The position numbers were made by a program, and so were the translations under genes. The notes below the pieces were generated by a model. That model was not told the origin of the DNA, did no database searches, and saw nothing but the letters and a program-made list of their open reading frames with translations. Positions 34,396-45,770 of a stretch of DNA of 64,000 nucleotides are shown here, piece by piece. Numbering within the stretch: position 1 is the stretch's first letter; every line of letters begins with the position of its first letter. The stretch spans positions 106,006,018 through 106,070,017 of the forward strand of contig JBOZIK010000001.1 in the NCBI GenBank assembly GCA_051453625.1, written 5' to 3'. The DNA is from Welwitschia mirabilis (taxonomy: Eukaryota > Gnetophyta > Gnetopsida > Welwitschiales).

Positions 34396-37290
34396 TTTTT
34401 TTTTTTCAAAATCAGTATTCCATTAAAAAGGTAATAGTTAAGTCTTATAGAAAATGTCAATAAATGGAAAAGAAATAAAGAACTATAGAAAAATAATAGC
34501 AAAGATGACAATGAGAAAATAATGATAAGCCATAACGACCTAAAAATAGAAGTGTGCACATAAAGCAGTTACTTCCTTGGGTTCCATTCCTTTGATAATA
34601 GGAAGTTCCTAGTGAAGGATCAAGTGGACTAAGAAGGATTTTATCCTCCTCATTATCGGGTAACAAGAAAGTCAACATGATTGACTGTCTGTAGTAGTAA
34701 CTTGATAGGTGAATAGTACACTTTAAAAAATTTTCTAGATGCTTTTTGAATACTCTAGAGAATGCCAGAAGGAACAAATATCCTCCTTTTCAATAATTAA
34801 TTATTTTAGAAAATAATAAGGGACTCACTTCAAGTGTTCAATACGGGTGTCCTTTCCCACTGGTGTGGATAGATTAGCCTCCATATGATCTTTCTTATCC
34901 TAAAGCAACTATTTTTTTCTAGATCATGAAATCTAATTTCACCTATAATAATTATCATAAGAAAATAGCAAGAACCATATCAAAATACCTCATTCATAAA
35001 ATACTATATATTAATATATTTATTTCTACATACCTCTAGCATCTAAAGGAAAATCTTAGAAGATTTTAATTAACTCATTTTATTCCACACCATGCAATGC
35101 ACTATCTCCAACTCATTAATAATAAGCTAAAAGTTTTAATTTATGGGATCCCAATAAGGATCCACAAGATGGTAAGATAAAAACCCTTTAGATTGAGTGA
35201 CTTAAAAGTCCTTCTCAAAGTTGCATCCTTAACAATCATGATGAAAAAAATCATCGTCATGGCAAGAGCACTCTATGGCTTATTAAGCAATGAGACTCCT
35301 AAACTAATTATATTGATTAATCTAGGATAATAGAGCCTATATATTAAAAACCTAATATATGATAACTATAAGAAGATTCCTACCTATATTTGAGGAAATC
35401 AAAGGAATTGACACTCTAGATGCTCAAGGAGAATCAGGAGTTGCAAAAAATATGGAAAGTAATACTCCAATAGGTGTGTATAAGTTATTAAAGCTCAAAT
35501 ATTGGCTAGTGAAAAAATTAGTGATTTTAATATATGGGTTAGCATCAATCACCCCATCAAGATTATCCTCTTCAAGATTAAACAATGAATGAATTGATAA
35601 TCTTGATAAAGAAGGTAAGCCAAGTTTATCATTTACATTATTCCTAGAATGCATTATTTTGTATTCATGCATACTCAATGTCCCATTTTCTAAAGAGAAG
35701 TAGAAGAAAAAAGTTGAGAGACATCCTATAATTAAACATAAGATTGAATTTTACTAATGTTTTAGAGATAACATTAAAGAAGGAATAGGAAATTTAGGGT
35801 AAAAAACAATACCTTGATACTTAAACCTTTAGGAGATAACTAGTGGAAAATATCCCTCCTTCTCCTTTACATCATGCAAAGTGAAAATAAGAGTAGGAGT
35901 CTACAATGAAAGGACCTTATCCTTCCCTTTATAATAATAAGTATTAGAAGATATCTCTTCATGTATTTTCATATACAAATTTACAAAATAAAAGCATAAT
36001 AAAAAAAGGGCATTTTAAAGGTTAAAAACATCAATTACTTGATTGAAATACATTCCACTTACCGAATAATAACAAGATTAATCTCATTACTAGAAGAAAA
36101 ATTATAATTCATAAAGATCAATATTAGGGATAGATTCTAATAACATCATGATATAAGAGGGAAGATTAACTTATTTAATGGTCACAAATAAAAATGATTG
36201 CTAATACAAAAAGAAAAATACAAAGAAATAAGAATGATTTTACAAGTTAAATACCTAGAATCTTAATTTTTCTTTATCTTATACAATTGGAAAATCACCT
36301 CACAATGAATGTTGTAACTCTAATTGAAGATACCTCTTACTCATGAGCCATAGATTAAAAATAATACATATACTCAAAGAGCTACAAAGAATGAGAATGA
36401 GGGAATCTCCTCCCTATAATAAAGAATTTTATGACCACATAGTAGGAAACTAAAGTGACATCTATAGGGATACTATGATAACCTTGATGATGAAACTATT
36501 AATTAACAAAATTAAAGAATATAGTGTGAAAGAAATTGAGTACTTGCAATTCATAAGTTAAAATCAAGCTAGCTTAAGGAGGTTATCTAAAAGGGAAGAA
36601 ATACCCTTTGTGGACTGGAGGGTCATTAGGACTGAGTGATATTAATGATGCTAAAAAATATGACTATCACAGTTGTAGGAGGCATAGATAGAATAAAAAA
36701 ATACAAAATACCTTAAATGATCAAAGCATAATGGAAAAAGAAAAAAAGGTTGAAAATATTAAGACTACGCATCTATTCAAACTCAAGCTTAGTTAAAAAT
36801 CACATACCTCCTCATTGATAAATTTAAGCTTATAATTTAATACTTTAATGTGAGAAAAAGGCTTGAAAGGCATACCTTTAAATACTTTAAAAATGAAGTT
36901 GGAAAGAAGAACTAGAGAAATGTTAAGAATTTGGAGAAAATAACCTAGCAAAAGAAAAAAAAATATCTATGTTAACATATTATCAAAGGAAAAACATAAT
37001 TTTTAAAAGATAAAGAGCTAAAATTAAAAGAAAATTACATCTAGAAAGCATGGTAAAAAAGTGAAAAATGTAGGTAAAATAAAGTTATAACCTCTATTTA
37101 TTAGGAAAATAAAAAATATTTTGTACTTACTGATATTGCATTAGAAGTATCAATGATGTAACAGTTGATTAGATCTTGATTAACTAATGATGTAAGTAGA
37201 AGAGAAGAAATGATATAGATTAGTAAAAAAGAGGGAAAATTGAATCATATGGTCCACTATAATTTCAAAGAAAAGTCAATAGTAGAAGAA
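34396..37290 (-). other. LINE-like 3' end and unassigned sequence in the element C leader
   Basis: A T run of 11 at 34396-34406 followed by TTCCATTAAAAAGG reads on the - strand as CTTTTTAATGGAA...AAAAAAAAAAA, the style of a plant LINE 3' UTR with poly-A. A LINE insertion 42 bases after the 5' LTR is therefore likely, but no RT or endonuclease motif could be confirmed. Open stretches at 34457-34777 (-), 35359-35592 (+) and 35424-35678 (-) have no recognised domain. The right limit of the insert is unknown. Confidence 0.35.
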
Positions 37291-37294
37291 AATA

Positions 37295-39010
37295 TTACAC
37301 TACTAATTAGGTAGGTCATAGACATCTTGAAATGATACAATACTAACATCAGCAGTAGAAAAAGTAAAAGGTGCACGTTATATCATAAGGAGGCACTACA
37401 CTATTAACCAAGTAGCTCAAATTAGTCATACAGTAAGGCAGTGATGACTTAAGTGGTCAAAGAAGCTAAAGGATGAATCAGCATCACAAGGAACCATCAC
37501 ACTGCTGACTAGGTAATTAAAATTAGTTATACAATGAGGCAATGATAATCTAACTAGTCCACAAAGCCTAAGAATAAATTAGCATCATAAGGTAATACTT
37601 CACTATTAACTAGGAAAACCAAATTAGTCACATATTAAGGGAATGGTAACCTAAGTGGTACATGCGTTAATAGGTGGGCTAGCATCATAAGGGAACATCA
37701 CACTACTAACCAGGTAGTCCAAATTGATCACACAATAAGAAAGTAATGTGCTAAGTAATCTACAAAGCTAAAGAATGGATCAACAACATAAGGGAGTATA
37801 ACATTATAGACTAAGAAGCTTAAATTAATCACACAGTGAGGTAGTGATGACCTAGGTAGCCTGTGAAGCTAAAGGATGGACTATAATAATAAGGCAGTGT
37901 CACACTATTAATTATATAGTACAAACTGGTTAAACAATAAAATAATGAAAAATTGAGTATTTTTTAAAGCTAAATCATGAACCAATAACATAATGGATGT
38001 TACACTACTAATCAACTAGCCTAAAATTGTGACATACTAAAGCACTACTAACTTGTATAGCTTAAGAAGCTAAAGAACAAACTAGAATCATAAGGAAAAG
38101 ATACACTATTGACATGACACCTTGACAATGAGGTTATGCTAACATTAGTAGTTAACAAGGCCTAACAATCAATCAAAATCACAAGAAAACATCACATTAC
38201 TAATATGACACCTTGAAAATGATGTCATGCTAATATAATTAGTAACAAAGATGTAATAGTCAACCAAAATCAGAAGGGGATGCCACACTATTAACATTAC
38301 ACCTCAAAAATAATTTCATACTAACATAATTAGTTACAGAAGCTAAACAATTAACCAAAATCATAAGTAAATGTTACACTACTAACATCACACCTTGAAA
38401 ATAATGTTACACTAATAAACATAATCATAAGGGTTTAACAGTCAATCAAAATCATAAGAGGATACTACACAGTTGACATGGCATATAAAAATTGATGTCA
38501 TAATGATATAAGCAGCTATGGAAGTATAAACACTTACTATAAGAAACACCATACTATTAACTTAGCACCTCAAAAATGATGTTAGACTAAGTTTAATAAT
38601 TTATTATAATTATAAATGGGCACCATACTATTGACCTAAGACCTCAGAAATGATATCAGATTGAACTAAGTAATTGTGAAATCTTAATAGTTAGCCAAAA
38701 TTATAGGGAAGAATTATATTAGTACCTTAAAACCTCAAAAGTGGGATTAAGCTAACTTAAGTACTTATGGAATCTTAATAGTTCACTAGAATTATAAGAC
38801 AACNNNNNNNNNNNNNNNTAGCACCTCAAAAATGATGTCAAACTGACTTGACTAGTTATGAAAGCCTAATAGTTAAAAAGAATTATAATGCAGCATTATA
38901 TTTATTAATATGATATCTTAAAACTATTTCAAAGTGATGCCATACTAACCCCATTAGCCAAGGAGGCCAAATAACCTATCAAAAAATATATAAGTGGATA
39001 CCACACTACT
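37295..39010 (+). repeat. Degenerate tandem array, unit about 101 bp then 91 bp
   Basis: The anchor ATCATAAGG (with variants) recurs at 37382, 37483, 37584, 37684, 37785, 37886, 37987, 38087, then 38178, 38269, 38360, 38451, then about 38536, 38609, 38700, 38791, 38882 and 38987. Intervals are 100-101 for seven steps, then 91 for four, two short ones (85, 73), then 91 again and a last 105. Each unit has ...CATCACACTACTAAC... after the anchor. The middles differ between the long type (AGGTAGTCCAAATTAGTCACACA) and the short type (ACACCTTGAAAATGATGTCA). There is no ORF. A 15-N gap lies at 38804-38818. It sits upstream of gag in element C. Confidence 0.88.
38804..38818. other. Assembly gap (15 N)
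   Basis: Run of 15 N inside the tandem array, consistent with assembly trouble in a repeat. Confidence 0.99.
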
Positions 39011-39820
39011 TATATAATAGTTTAAAATGATTAAGAAGAGATATAAAATGGAGATAAGTAGTTTATGTGGAAAAATGACCAATCCTAAGGTAAATAGAAT
39101 GCTATAAATACTATTACAACTATGACATCATTGGATGGAATGTACTAGTACTAAACTCAAAAATAAGATAACTAGTTTATCAAACCTAAAGCTTATTAAT
39201 TAATTTTATTATATTTATATAGACCATAATTAATTATTGTATTTACCATTTAAATATAAAGTATTTAGGTATTTTTAATTTCTATTGAAGTTGTTATAAT
39301 AATTACTATAATAATTAAATTTTTTAGTTTAAAAAAGATAGAATACAAGAAACAAGAAGGTTCAAATGGATTTTTGATAATGCATACATTAGTTAATCAT
39401 GAAAAATCACATAAATACTAGCATAGATGCCTTGTATCAATAAATTAAAAAAATTCTAATAATAATTAGATATTAATTATGTGAATATCCAACTTCCTAA
39501 ATCATTACAAATGATAAGCTAAACCCTATTCTTAGAACTCTTAATGGAAGACCATGGAAACAACCCATAAGAAAAATCTAATTACAAGTTCAAAAATGTT
39601 TCAAAGTGTAAAATTGAAAGATATAGTATCTAGAGAATAACTCTTCTCAATCTCTAAATAATAGGTAAGAGAAGAAGTACATAGGTTAGTATACTAGTAT
39701 CATATTCATAACTCACCTTCAAAATTTAAAGACTAAGACACATAAGAATATGTGAAGAAGATCCAAATTTACATGTACACAAGTATTCCAAGATCTTTCA
39801 AAGACATACTAAAATGATTA
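39011..39820 (+). other. Element C sequence between tandem array and gag core
   Basis: A+T-rich, no gene or repeat that I can support. Probably leader or the unrecognisable N-terminal part of gag. Confidence 0.35.
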
Positions 39821-40480
39821 AAGTATATCAAAATCCACTTTATGCTAAAGAATTTAGAGAATAGCTTACATAGTTACTACACAATAATGTTTCTTACACG
39901 ATATTCCACATCTTGATGGAGTTGGTTAAGGGTAATGAGAAATGATTGGGTTGAGTGGATGGAATTCATAGATAAATTTAAAAAGTATTTTATTTTGGAT
40001 TACTTCATTAAGGATAAAAGAATGTAATTTAAGTGCTTGAGACTAGAAAAATATTAGAAAGAATTATGGAAGCTCAGAAAATTCCAAACTCAATAGCATC
40101 TGAAAGAACTTGGCAATGATTTTATTAGTACTCTTACATCATAACTAAATAATTTATTTATTCATTAAAACTTAAGTTTCCATAGGAATCATATAGAAAA
40201 ATCAAATATTATATGGAAGTAGAACAAAGAACTGTAATGATAACTAGAACAGTAATAGTAGTTACTTAATAATCAAGATCTCAAAACCCTTAAATCTTGT
40301 TAAAGCCCTTCACTCAAAATCTTCTAGCACCAAATTTTTATTATTTTAGAAAAAATAATCATATAATTTAGGTCTTCCCTAAAATAAAGTAGGACATAAA
40401 TTCTAGTCAGTCATCTACAATACAAGGATAGAAATAAGTAAAAAGAGATCATTTTTAATAGTTCAAGTAGATTTTATGCA
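39821..40480 (+). pseudogene. Element C gag
   Basis: Near 39935-40130, frames read WLSGWNS/FIDKFKKYFILDYFIKDKR, then KCLRLEKY and ELGNDFISTLTS. This matches the chromovirus gag block W..F...F...YF.......K...F..L.QG..SV.EY...F. It is broken by stops and short frameshifts. No zinc knuckle (C..C....H....C) could be found in the following 200 bases. Confidence 0.65.
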
Positions 40481-40900
40481 AAACTAGTTCTCTAAAATTA
40501 ATTAAAGAATTTTTACAAAATTTTGCTATTATATTTCTTATAAATTATGATGCTAATGATAATTTTATTCTTACCAGTATCAGAACTTGTTTTTAAGATA
40601 AAATTATTATGAAATTAGCTTCTAGAGTAGGAGTTGTAGTAGGGATAATAATCACACAATAAAATTACTATGCAAACTTAAATTTTATAATCAATATTCT
40701 ACACTTTACTAATAATTTGCATTTAATATTGACAAATCTGATGTAATTCTTCAGATGTCCTTTCTAGAAAAGTATGACACTAAAGCAGTATCATTCAAAG
40801 AAGGAAGTAAAAGGAGAAAAGAGAAAGAAATAAATATTATTCATGATAAATAGAGAAATGAATAAATCCTTAGGGTAACTCAGTTATTCTATGTCATAGT
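40481..40900 (+). pseudogene. Element C aspartic protease
   Basis: Near 40530 the frame reads FLINYDANDNFILTSI, the decayed active-site box (V)LIDSGATHNFIS. Near 40741, DVILQMSFLEKYDTKAVSFK corresponds to the closing D.ILGM.WL.KY.....DF. motif. The catalytic Asp of D(S/T)G now reads Asn, so it would be inactive. The Lys/Arg-rich tail ending near 40835 leads to the RT linker. Confidence 0.75.
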
Positions 40901-41775
40901 GACAAAAGAAGGAGAAGTATAGTTTCTTGCCAAGTTATATGAATTTTAAGAAATATTCAAGGACAAGGTTTGGTTACCATCAAAGAGAAAAATGGAAAAT
41001 GCAATTGATCTTATATTAGAATCATAACTAATCACAAGCATCATATAAGTTTTTAATCATTGAAATCAAAGAGTTAAAACTACATATTTAACAATTGATA
41101 AATAAAATCAAAATTAATCATAGTGTATTTATTTGAGAAGCACGAGTTTTAGTTATAAAGAATAAAGATAGATCATTAAGACTTTGCATTTATTATTAAT
41201 AGTTAAACAAGGTAACAATAAATAATAAGTATCCTTTACCTCAAATTTATGATCCTTTATTCATTTGTAAGGTATTGCACCAAAATCAACTTAAAGTAAG
41301 GCTATTATTAAATTTGTATAAAAGAAGATGATGTCTCAAAAATGACATTCTAAATTAGGCATAGCCATTTTGAGTTTATAGTTGTTCCTTTTAATTTACA
41401 AATGCTCCCACTACATTTATGACAATGATGAATAACATTTTTCATCCATACGTAGATCAATCCATTATTATTTTCATGGATGATATTTTAGTTTATTTCA
41501 AAAGTAGGGAAGAACATGTCAAGCATTTAAAGTCAATTTTTTAGCTACTCAAAGAAAATGTCTTAACAACCAAGTTAATAAAATTTAAGTTATTTAAACA
41601 CTTGATCCCTTATTTAGGATATGTTATATCTAAAGAAGGATTTAAAACTAATTTTAATGAAATGAACTAAACTAAATAACTTTACTAAAATAAAATGTTT
41701 TCTTAGACTTGTATGATTTTGTAGCTGTTTCATCTAATATTTCTTAAAAATTACAAATGATGAATTTGACTAAGA
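40901..41775 (+). pseudogene. Element C reverse transcriptase
   Basis: YEFQEIFKDKVWLPSKRKME near 40939 is the chromovirus RT entry (F.DVF.E..GLPP.R). Next, SLRLCIYY near 41175 and LNKVTINNKYPLPQIYD (LRMCIDYR.LNK.T..N.YPLP), VYSCSF*FTNAPTTFMTMMN (V.PFGL.NAP.TF...M), and YVDQSIIIFMDDILVYFKS near 41449, with an intact F.DD catalytic box. SREEHVKHLKSIF and YLGYVISKEGFKTN follow. It is the best preserved RT in the window at its centre, though several stops make it a pseudogene. Confidence 0.92.
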
Positions 41776-42260
41776 ACGAAGTCCCATTTCATTTTCATAA
41801 TAGGTATAAAGAATAATTTTTGTAGATAAAATATCGATTAATAATATCCCTAGTTTTGAATATTCTAGAAATAAATAATAGTTCATAATATTCACGGATG
41901 CTTGCAGAGAGGGAATAAGTGTAGTTTTAATGTAGGAATGAAGAGTGGTTACATACAAAAGTAAGAATGCAACTATCTAGTGCATGACTAGAATTACTAG
42001 CCATTATTTGTGGATTAAAGATATGAAGACACGACCTTTTAGAAACTAAATTTTAAATAAAACTAACCATAAAAGTTTAGAATTTCTATGGAAACATCCT
42101 CTCCCGAATATAACGTCAACCTTAAATTACTAGTAGAATATGACTTCAACCTTAAATTCACATTCAAAAAAGGGGAATAAAGTTGTAGGCACTGTTAGTT
42201 GCATATGGAGCATGGGTTTGTACAGTAAATCCTCAAATAATAGAAGAAATAAAAGAATAA
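41776..42260 (+). pseudogene. Element C RNase H
   Basis: Following RT, NSS*YSRMLAEREYV-type words near 41880 correspond to (L).TDAS..G.GAVL.Q, SSA*LELLAIICGLK near 41970 to YS..E.E..A.......W, then RHDLLETKF..KLTIKV.NF (R.YL.G..F.I.TDH..L.YL). Catalytic residues are mostly lost. It would digest the RNA strand during reverse transcription. Confidence 0.75.
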
Positions 42261-43500
42261 GTGCTACAAGATAAGGAATTTAAAAAAAAATCTAATATAA
42301 CCTTATAAATAAGTTATATATTTCTCCTTTTTATTTAACTATAAATGGGATCTTGATGAGAGAAAATCGAGTTTGTATCCCTACTAGATCTTAGCATTCT
42401 CAGTTACTTAGAGAAGTACATGAAGTTACATATGTAAGTCAGCCAGAATTTATGAAAATGTATATCACTATAGGTAAATAGTTTTACAAAAATGTACATC
42501 GCTTTAAGGAAATAGTATTATTCATGACAAATGAAATTATAGGTTAAAAACTTTAGCAAAGGATGCACAATATGCTAAGTTATGAAATTAAAATAGAAAA
42601 ATCTAATAGGATTGTTAAAATCATTAAGTTACCATCTTAGAAATGAAAAAAAATTAATATAGATTTTATTACATGTTTACCAAATACTATTAAAAAATAC
42701 AATACTTTATTTATATGTGTGGATTAGATTACCAAGATGACATATTTTATTCCAACCAAAATAGGATATCTTAATTTAGTTTGTAAGGAAAGCATTTTGT
42801 TTACATGGGGCTTTCAAAATTATTATTTTTGATAAAGATCCAAAATGTGTACTAAACATTTGATAAGAATTCTTTAAATAAATAGGTATTTAAGTACATT
42901 TTAGTATATCTTTCATCAAAAAATAGGTGATAAAAAGAATGTGTAAATTATATCTTAGAATACATCTTAAAATGTTATGTGACACGCAAACCAAGGAGAT
43001 GAAAGAATTACATTTATTTATTACAATTAGCTTATAACTAGGGCTACCAAGCCTCAATTAAATGTTTCCCATTTAAGGTAATGTATGAAAGAAACTATGA
43101 AACACTAATAAGTTGGTCCGATATTACATGAAGATAGGAAGAGGGAAAATAAGAGATTTGGAGAATGGAATAGATAATAAAAAATGTGCAAAAATAATTA
43201 AAGGTACAAAAGATTAATACAAGAATTACTTTGATTTATAGATACTTCCACCATATTTTCCAAGTTGATGACTAAGTACTATTAAGAATTATGCCTAAAC
43301 AAGTAGCCTTGAAGTTGGGAAAATATGGTAAATTGATTCCTTAATTTTGTAAATCCTTTCATATTATTAAAAAAATAATTCAATTAGTATATAAAATTCA
43401 TCTTATAGAAGAATAACAGTGAGTTCATCTGGTATTTCATGTTAGTCTTCTTAGACCATATTACTCAAGAAAATTTAATGACTATATTTTGAATTAAAAA
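42261..43500 (+). pseudogene. Element C integrase
   Basis: Block order is typical of chromoviruses: NLIGLLKSLSYHL near 42600 (P.GLL.PL.IP), INIDFITCLPNTIKKYNT (..MDF...LP.....D.I), LFICVD*ITKMTYFIPTKIG near 42707 (VVVDRLTK.AHFIP.K), FVRKAFCLHGAFKIIIFDKD near 42785 (....I..LHG.P..I.SDRD), and the end near 43300-43480, KYGKLIPQFCKSFHIIKK (K.GKL.PR..GPF.I..R..) followed by FHVSLLRPYYSRK. A chromodomain cannot be seen in the frames after this. Frames shift often. Confidence 0.88.
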
Positions 43501-43819
43501 AACTTTTAATAAGATTTGATCTCGCTTAAAAAATTAAAATGATTGTTATTAAGAAGCATAAAGAAGATAAATTAAGAGGGGAAGTAATAAAAAAAGTCTC
43601 AATTGAATGGTCTTATTGCAATTAATATAGTTAGAAGAATGAGCAATATATAAAACAAAATTATCTAGTTTTATTTATAAATGAAAATTAATGATCTCCT
43701 AATTAATGCAGAGGAACATGATGATGATGATAAATTTGAAGCTAAACAAGCCTCATAACAAAACAATTCCATAAAAAAATAGAATTTTAAGGATGAATAG
43801 CAAGCTTAAGAGGGGAATC
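43501..43819 (+). promoter_or_regulatory. Element C 3' non-coding tail and polypurine tract
   Basis: A short tail after integrase that ends in AGCTTAAGAGGGGAATC, the polypurine tract immediately before the 3' LTR. A similar TTAAGAGGGGAAG occurs at 43573-43585, possibly a duplicate tract. Confidence 0.65.
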
Positions 43820-44312
43820 TGTAATGATCCTGAAACATTTTATAGGAACTATCATATGTGAACTATTTTATTATTTGTCATTTAAACTATTAAACATTAT
43901 AATAATCATTTAACAGGTATAAACCTTTAAAATAAATGTTTCAAAAGGTTATGTAATTTTTTCATGGATAAATGAGGTGTTTGGAAAAGCAAAGGACATG
44001 CATGTCATTTCATAGAGGCATACTTAGTTCTTGAGAAATTGGCCTACCCTAAGTGATTCTATAAACTAGATCTTAAATGTAATATGTCCTATCCAAACCA
44101 TTATAGAAAGGACCTTGCATTTACCATTGATGGAACCTTAGGCTATTTTCTAGAGTATTATGCAATAAAGATAAGAACTTATTTTTTGTTTTACTATATT
44201 TCATCTATTTTTAAAATATGATTATTATTCTATATTTCTTAATTTTTGAAATGATGTTTCCATTTACTATTAGACTTTTTAACATTAATCTTTAGAAAAG
44301 AATGTAATAACA
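43820..44312 (+). repeat. 3' LTR of element C
   Basis: It starts TGTAATGATCCTGAAAC and ends AATGTAATAACA. Partner of 33924-34353. About 60 bases near 43903-43960 are absent from the 5' LTR, which explains most of the length difference. Confidence 0.88.
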
Positions 44313-45770
44313 CATGATAATCTTAAATTTATTATTGGATTAAAAGTATTTTAGAAAATTAATAAAGATGAATGTAATAGGATTACTAAGTACAAATATT
44401 AGTTGGTTAATAAGGTGTGTCTTTAGTAATAATAAATGAACTTTATGAAATTTATTTCACTTGTTTCCATTTAGATTCTATCTAGTGCTTGCTCTCTGTG
44501 GTCATTTAACATAAACTTCTCATATGTTAACATAATATTATCTTTTCCTTATTGAATTGATACTTAAATGAAGAGGTTTACACTGAACAACCATAGGATT
44601 ATGTTTGAAAGGATAAGAAAACAAATTGTCCCATCTTAATAAGCCATTATCTGATCTTAAATAGGCTTCTAAAGCTAAGTACTAGTGCACCAATAACTAA
44701 TTGAAGCATTAAGGTTTTTTCATCATGGATGATGGACTAATGATTTATAAATATAAATATGGATATGAATTTATCTTTCTTAGATTATACATTGATGATC
44801 TTATCTACATTGCATCATTAACTTATATGGTAAAACCATTTGTTGTTGTGATCAACTATGAATTTATGGGAACTGATTTAAGAAATAGTAATGATTTTCT
44901 TAGTTTATTTATTAGTTAACATCATTATTTTCTATGATTTATTAGTATTATTATGTTGATTGTATTGGAAAAAAATTAGTATAATTAATGTTGATTATCT
45001 AATGTACCTGTTACATCTAGTTGTAACTTGCTAAAAGAAAACACTTCTTATTTAATAGACCTTAAGCTTGATCCTTTCATTATCAAAAACCTGATGTATA
45101 TAATATCTTTATGACCTAATCTATATTTTTTTATTAGCTAACTATCTCGTTTCATGTAAGATCCACATAAATCTCACTTAAAGGCTGTAAACCATATTCT
45201 AACATATGATATAGTTATGAAGAATTATGATTTAATTTATTGAAAATAGGAGAATCCTATTTTCTTTAGTTGTACTAATATTAATTAGGATATAGAACTA
45301 GAATTCAATCACTAGGTATTTATCCTTCTTTATTGTTTCACATGATTGATGGACTAATAAGAATTAAAACACCAATACTTTTTCTATTACTAAATCCAAG
45401 TATCTTCTTACATCAAATATGTGTTAACATAATCTATTACTTATATAATTCCTTTAGGAAATTTATGAATTTATAACTTCCATTATATGTTTTTAATGAT
45501 TGTATGAGTTATATATTTTTAATGATTGTATGAGTTTCATTGCAATTGTTAAAATTCCTTTTTAGAATAGTAGAATAGATCATATTGTTGTGTACTATTT
45601 TTACATTTAAGATCCTATAAAACATCATTATGTACTTATTCTACATTTTAGCTCTAAGGAGAATATTGCTAGCATATCATTAAGAATATACAAAGATAGA
45701 ATTTTGAGATACTACATCATAACATGGGTAGATAAGAGCTTAATTTGAAGCAAGGGAATGAAGTATAAAA
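44313..45770 (+). pseudogene. Copia G1 reverse transcriptase and RNase H
   Basis: Starting right after element C, the + strand reads LKFIIGLKVF and INKDECNRITKYKY (family IIGLKWVFKIK.D..G...KYKARLVAKG). Then come EEVYTEQP-type words near 44570, and an open stretch 44725-44919 with FLRLYIDDLIYIA (the YVDD box, here YIDD) and INYEFMGTDLRNSNDFLS (F.MTDLG...YFLG). ISLKGCKPYSNI and LIY-like words near 45180 correspond to H..A.KRILRYIKGT..YGL.Y. RNase H follows (TRYLSFFIVSHD, STTKSKYL-type, near 45310-45410), ending near 45600-45700 with HIVVYYFYI*DPIK and SSKENIASI (H.DI.YHFIRD; ....ADIFTK). A well-ordered copia pol end. Confidence 0.88.

Larger units (their letters stand above)
33924..44312 (+). 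mobile_element. Element C: chromovirus-type Ty3/gypsy retrotransposon
   Basis: Paired LTRs of 430 and 493 bp flank gag, protease, RT, RNase H and integrase on the + strand. The leader is very long (5.4 kb) because it contains a LINE-like 3' end and a 1.7 kb tandem array. The element is inserted between two adjacent motifs of copia G1 pol. Confidence 0.88.
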
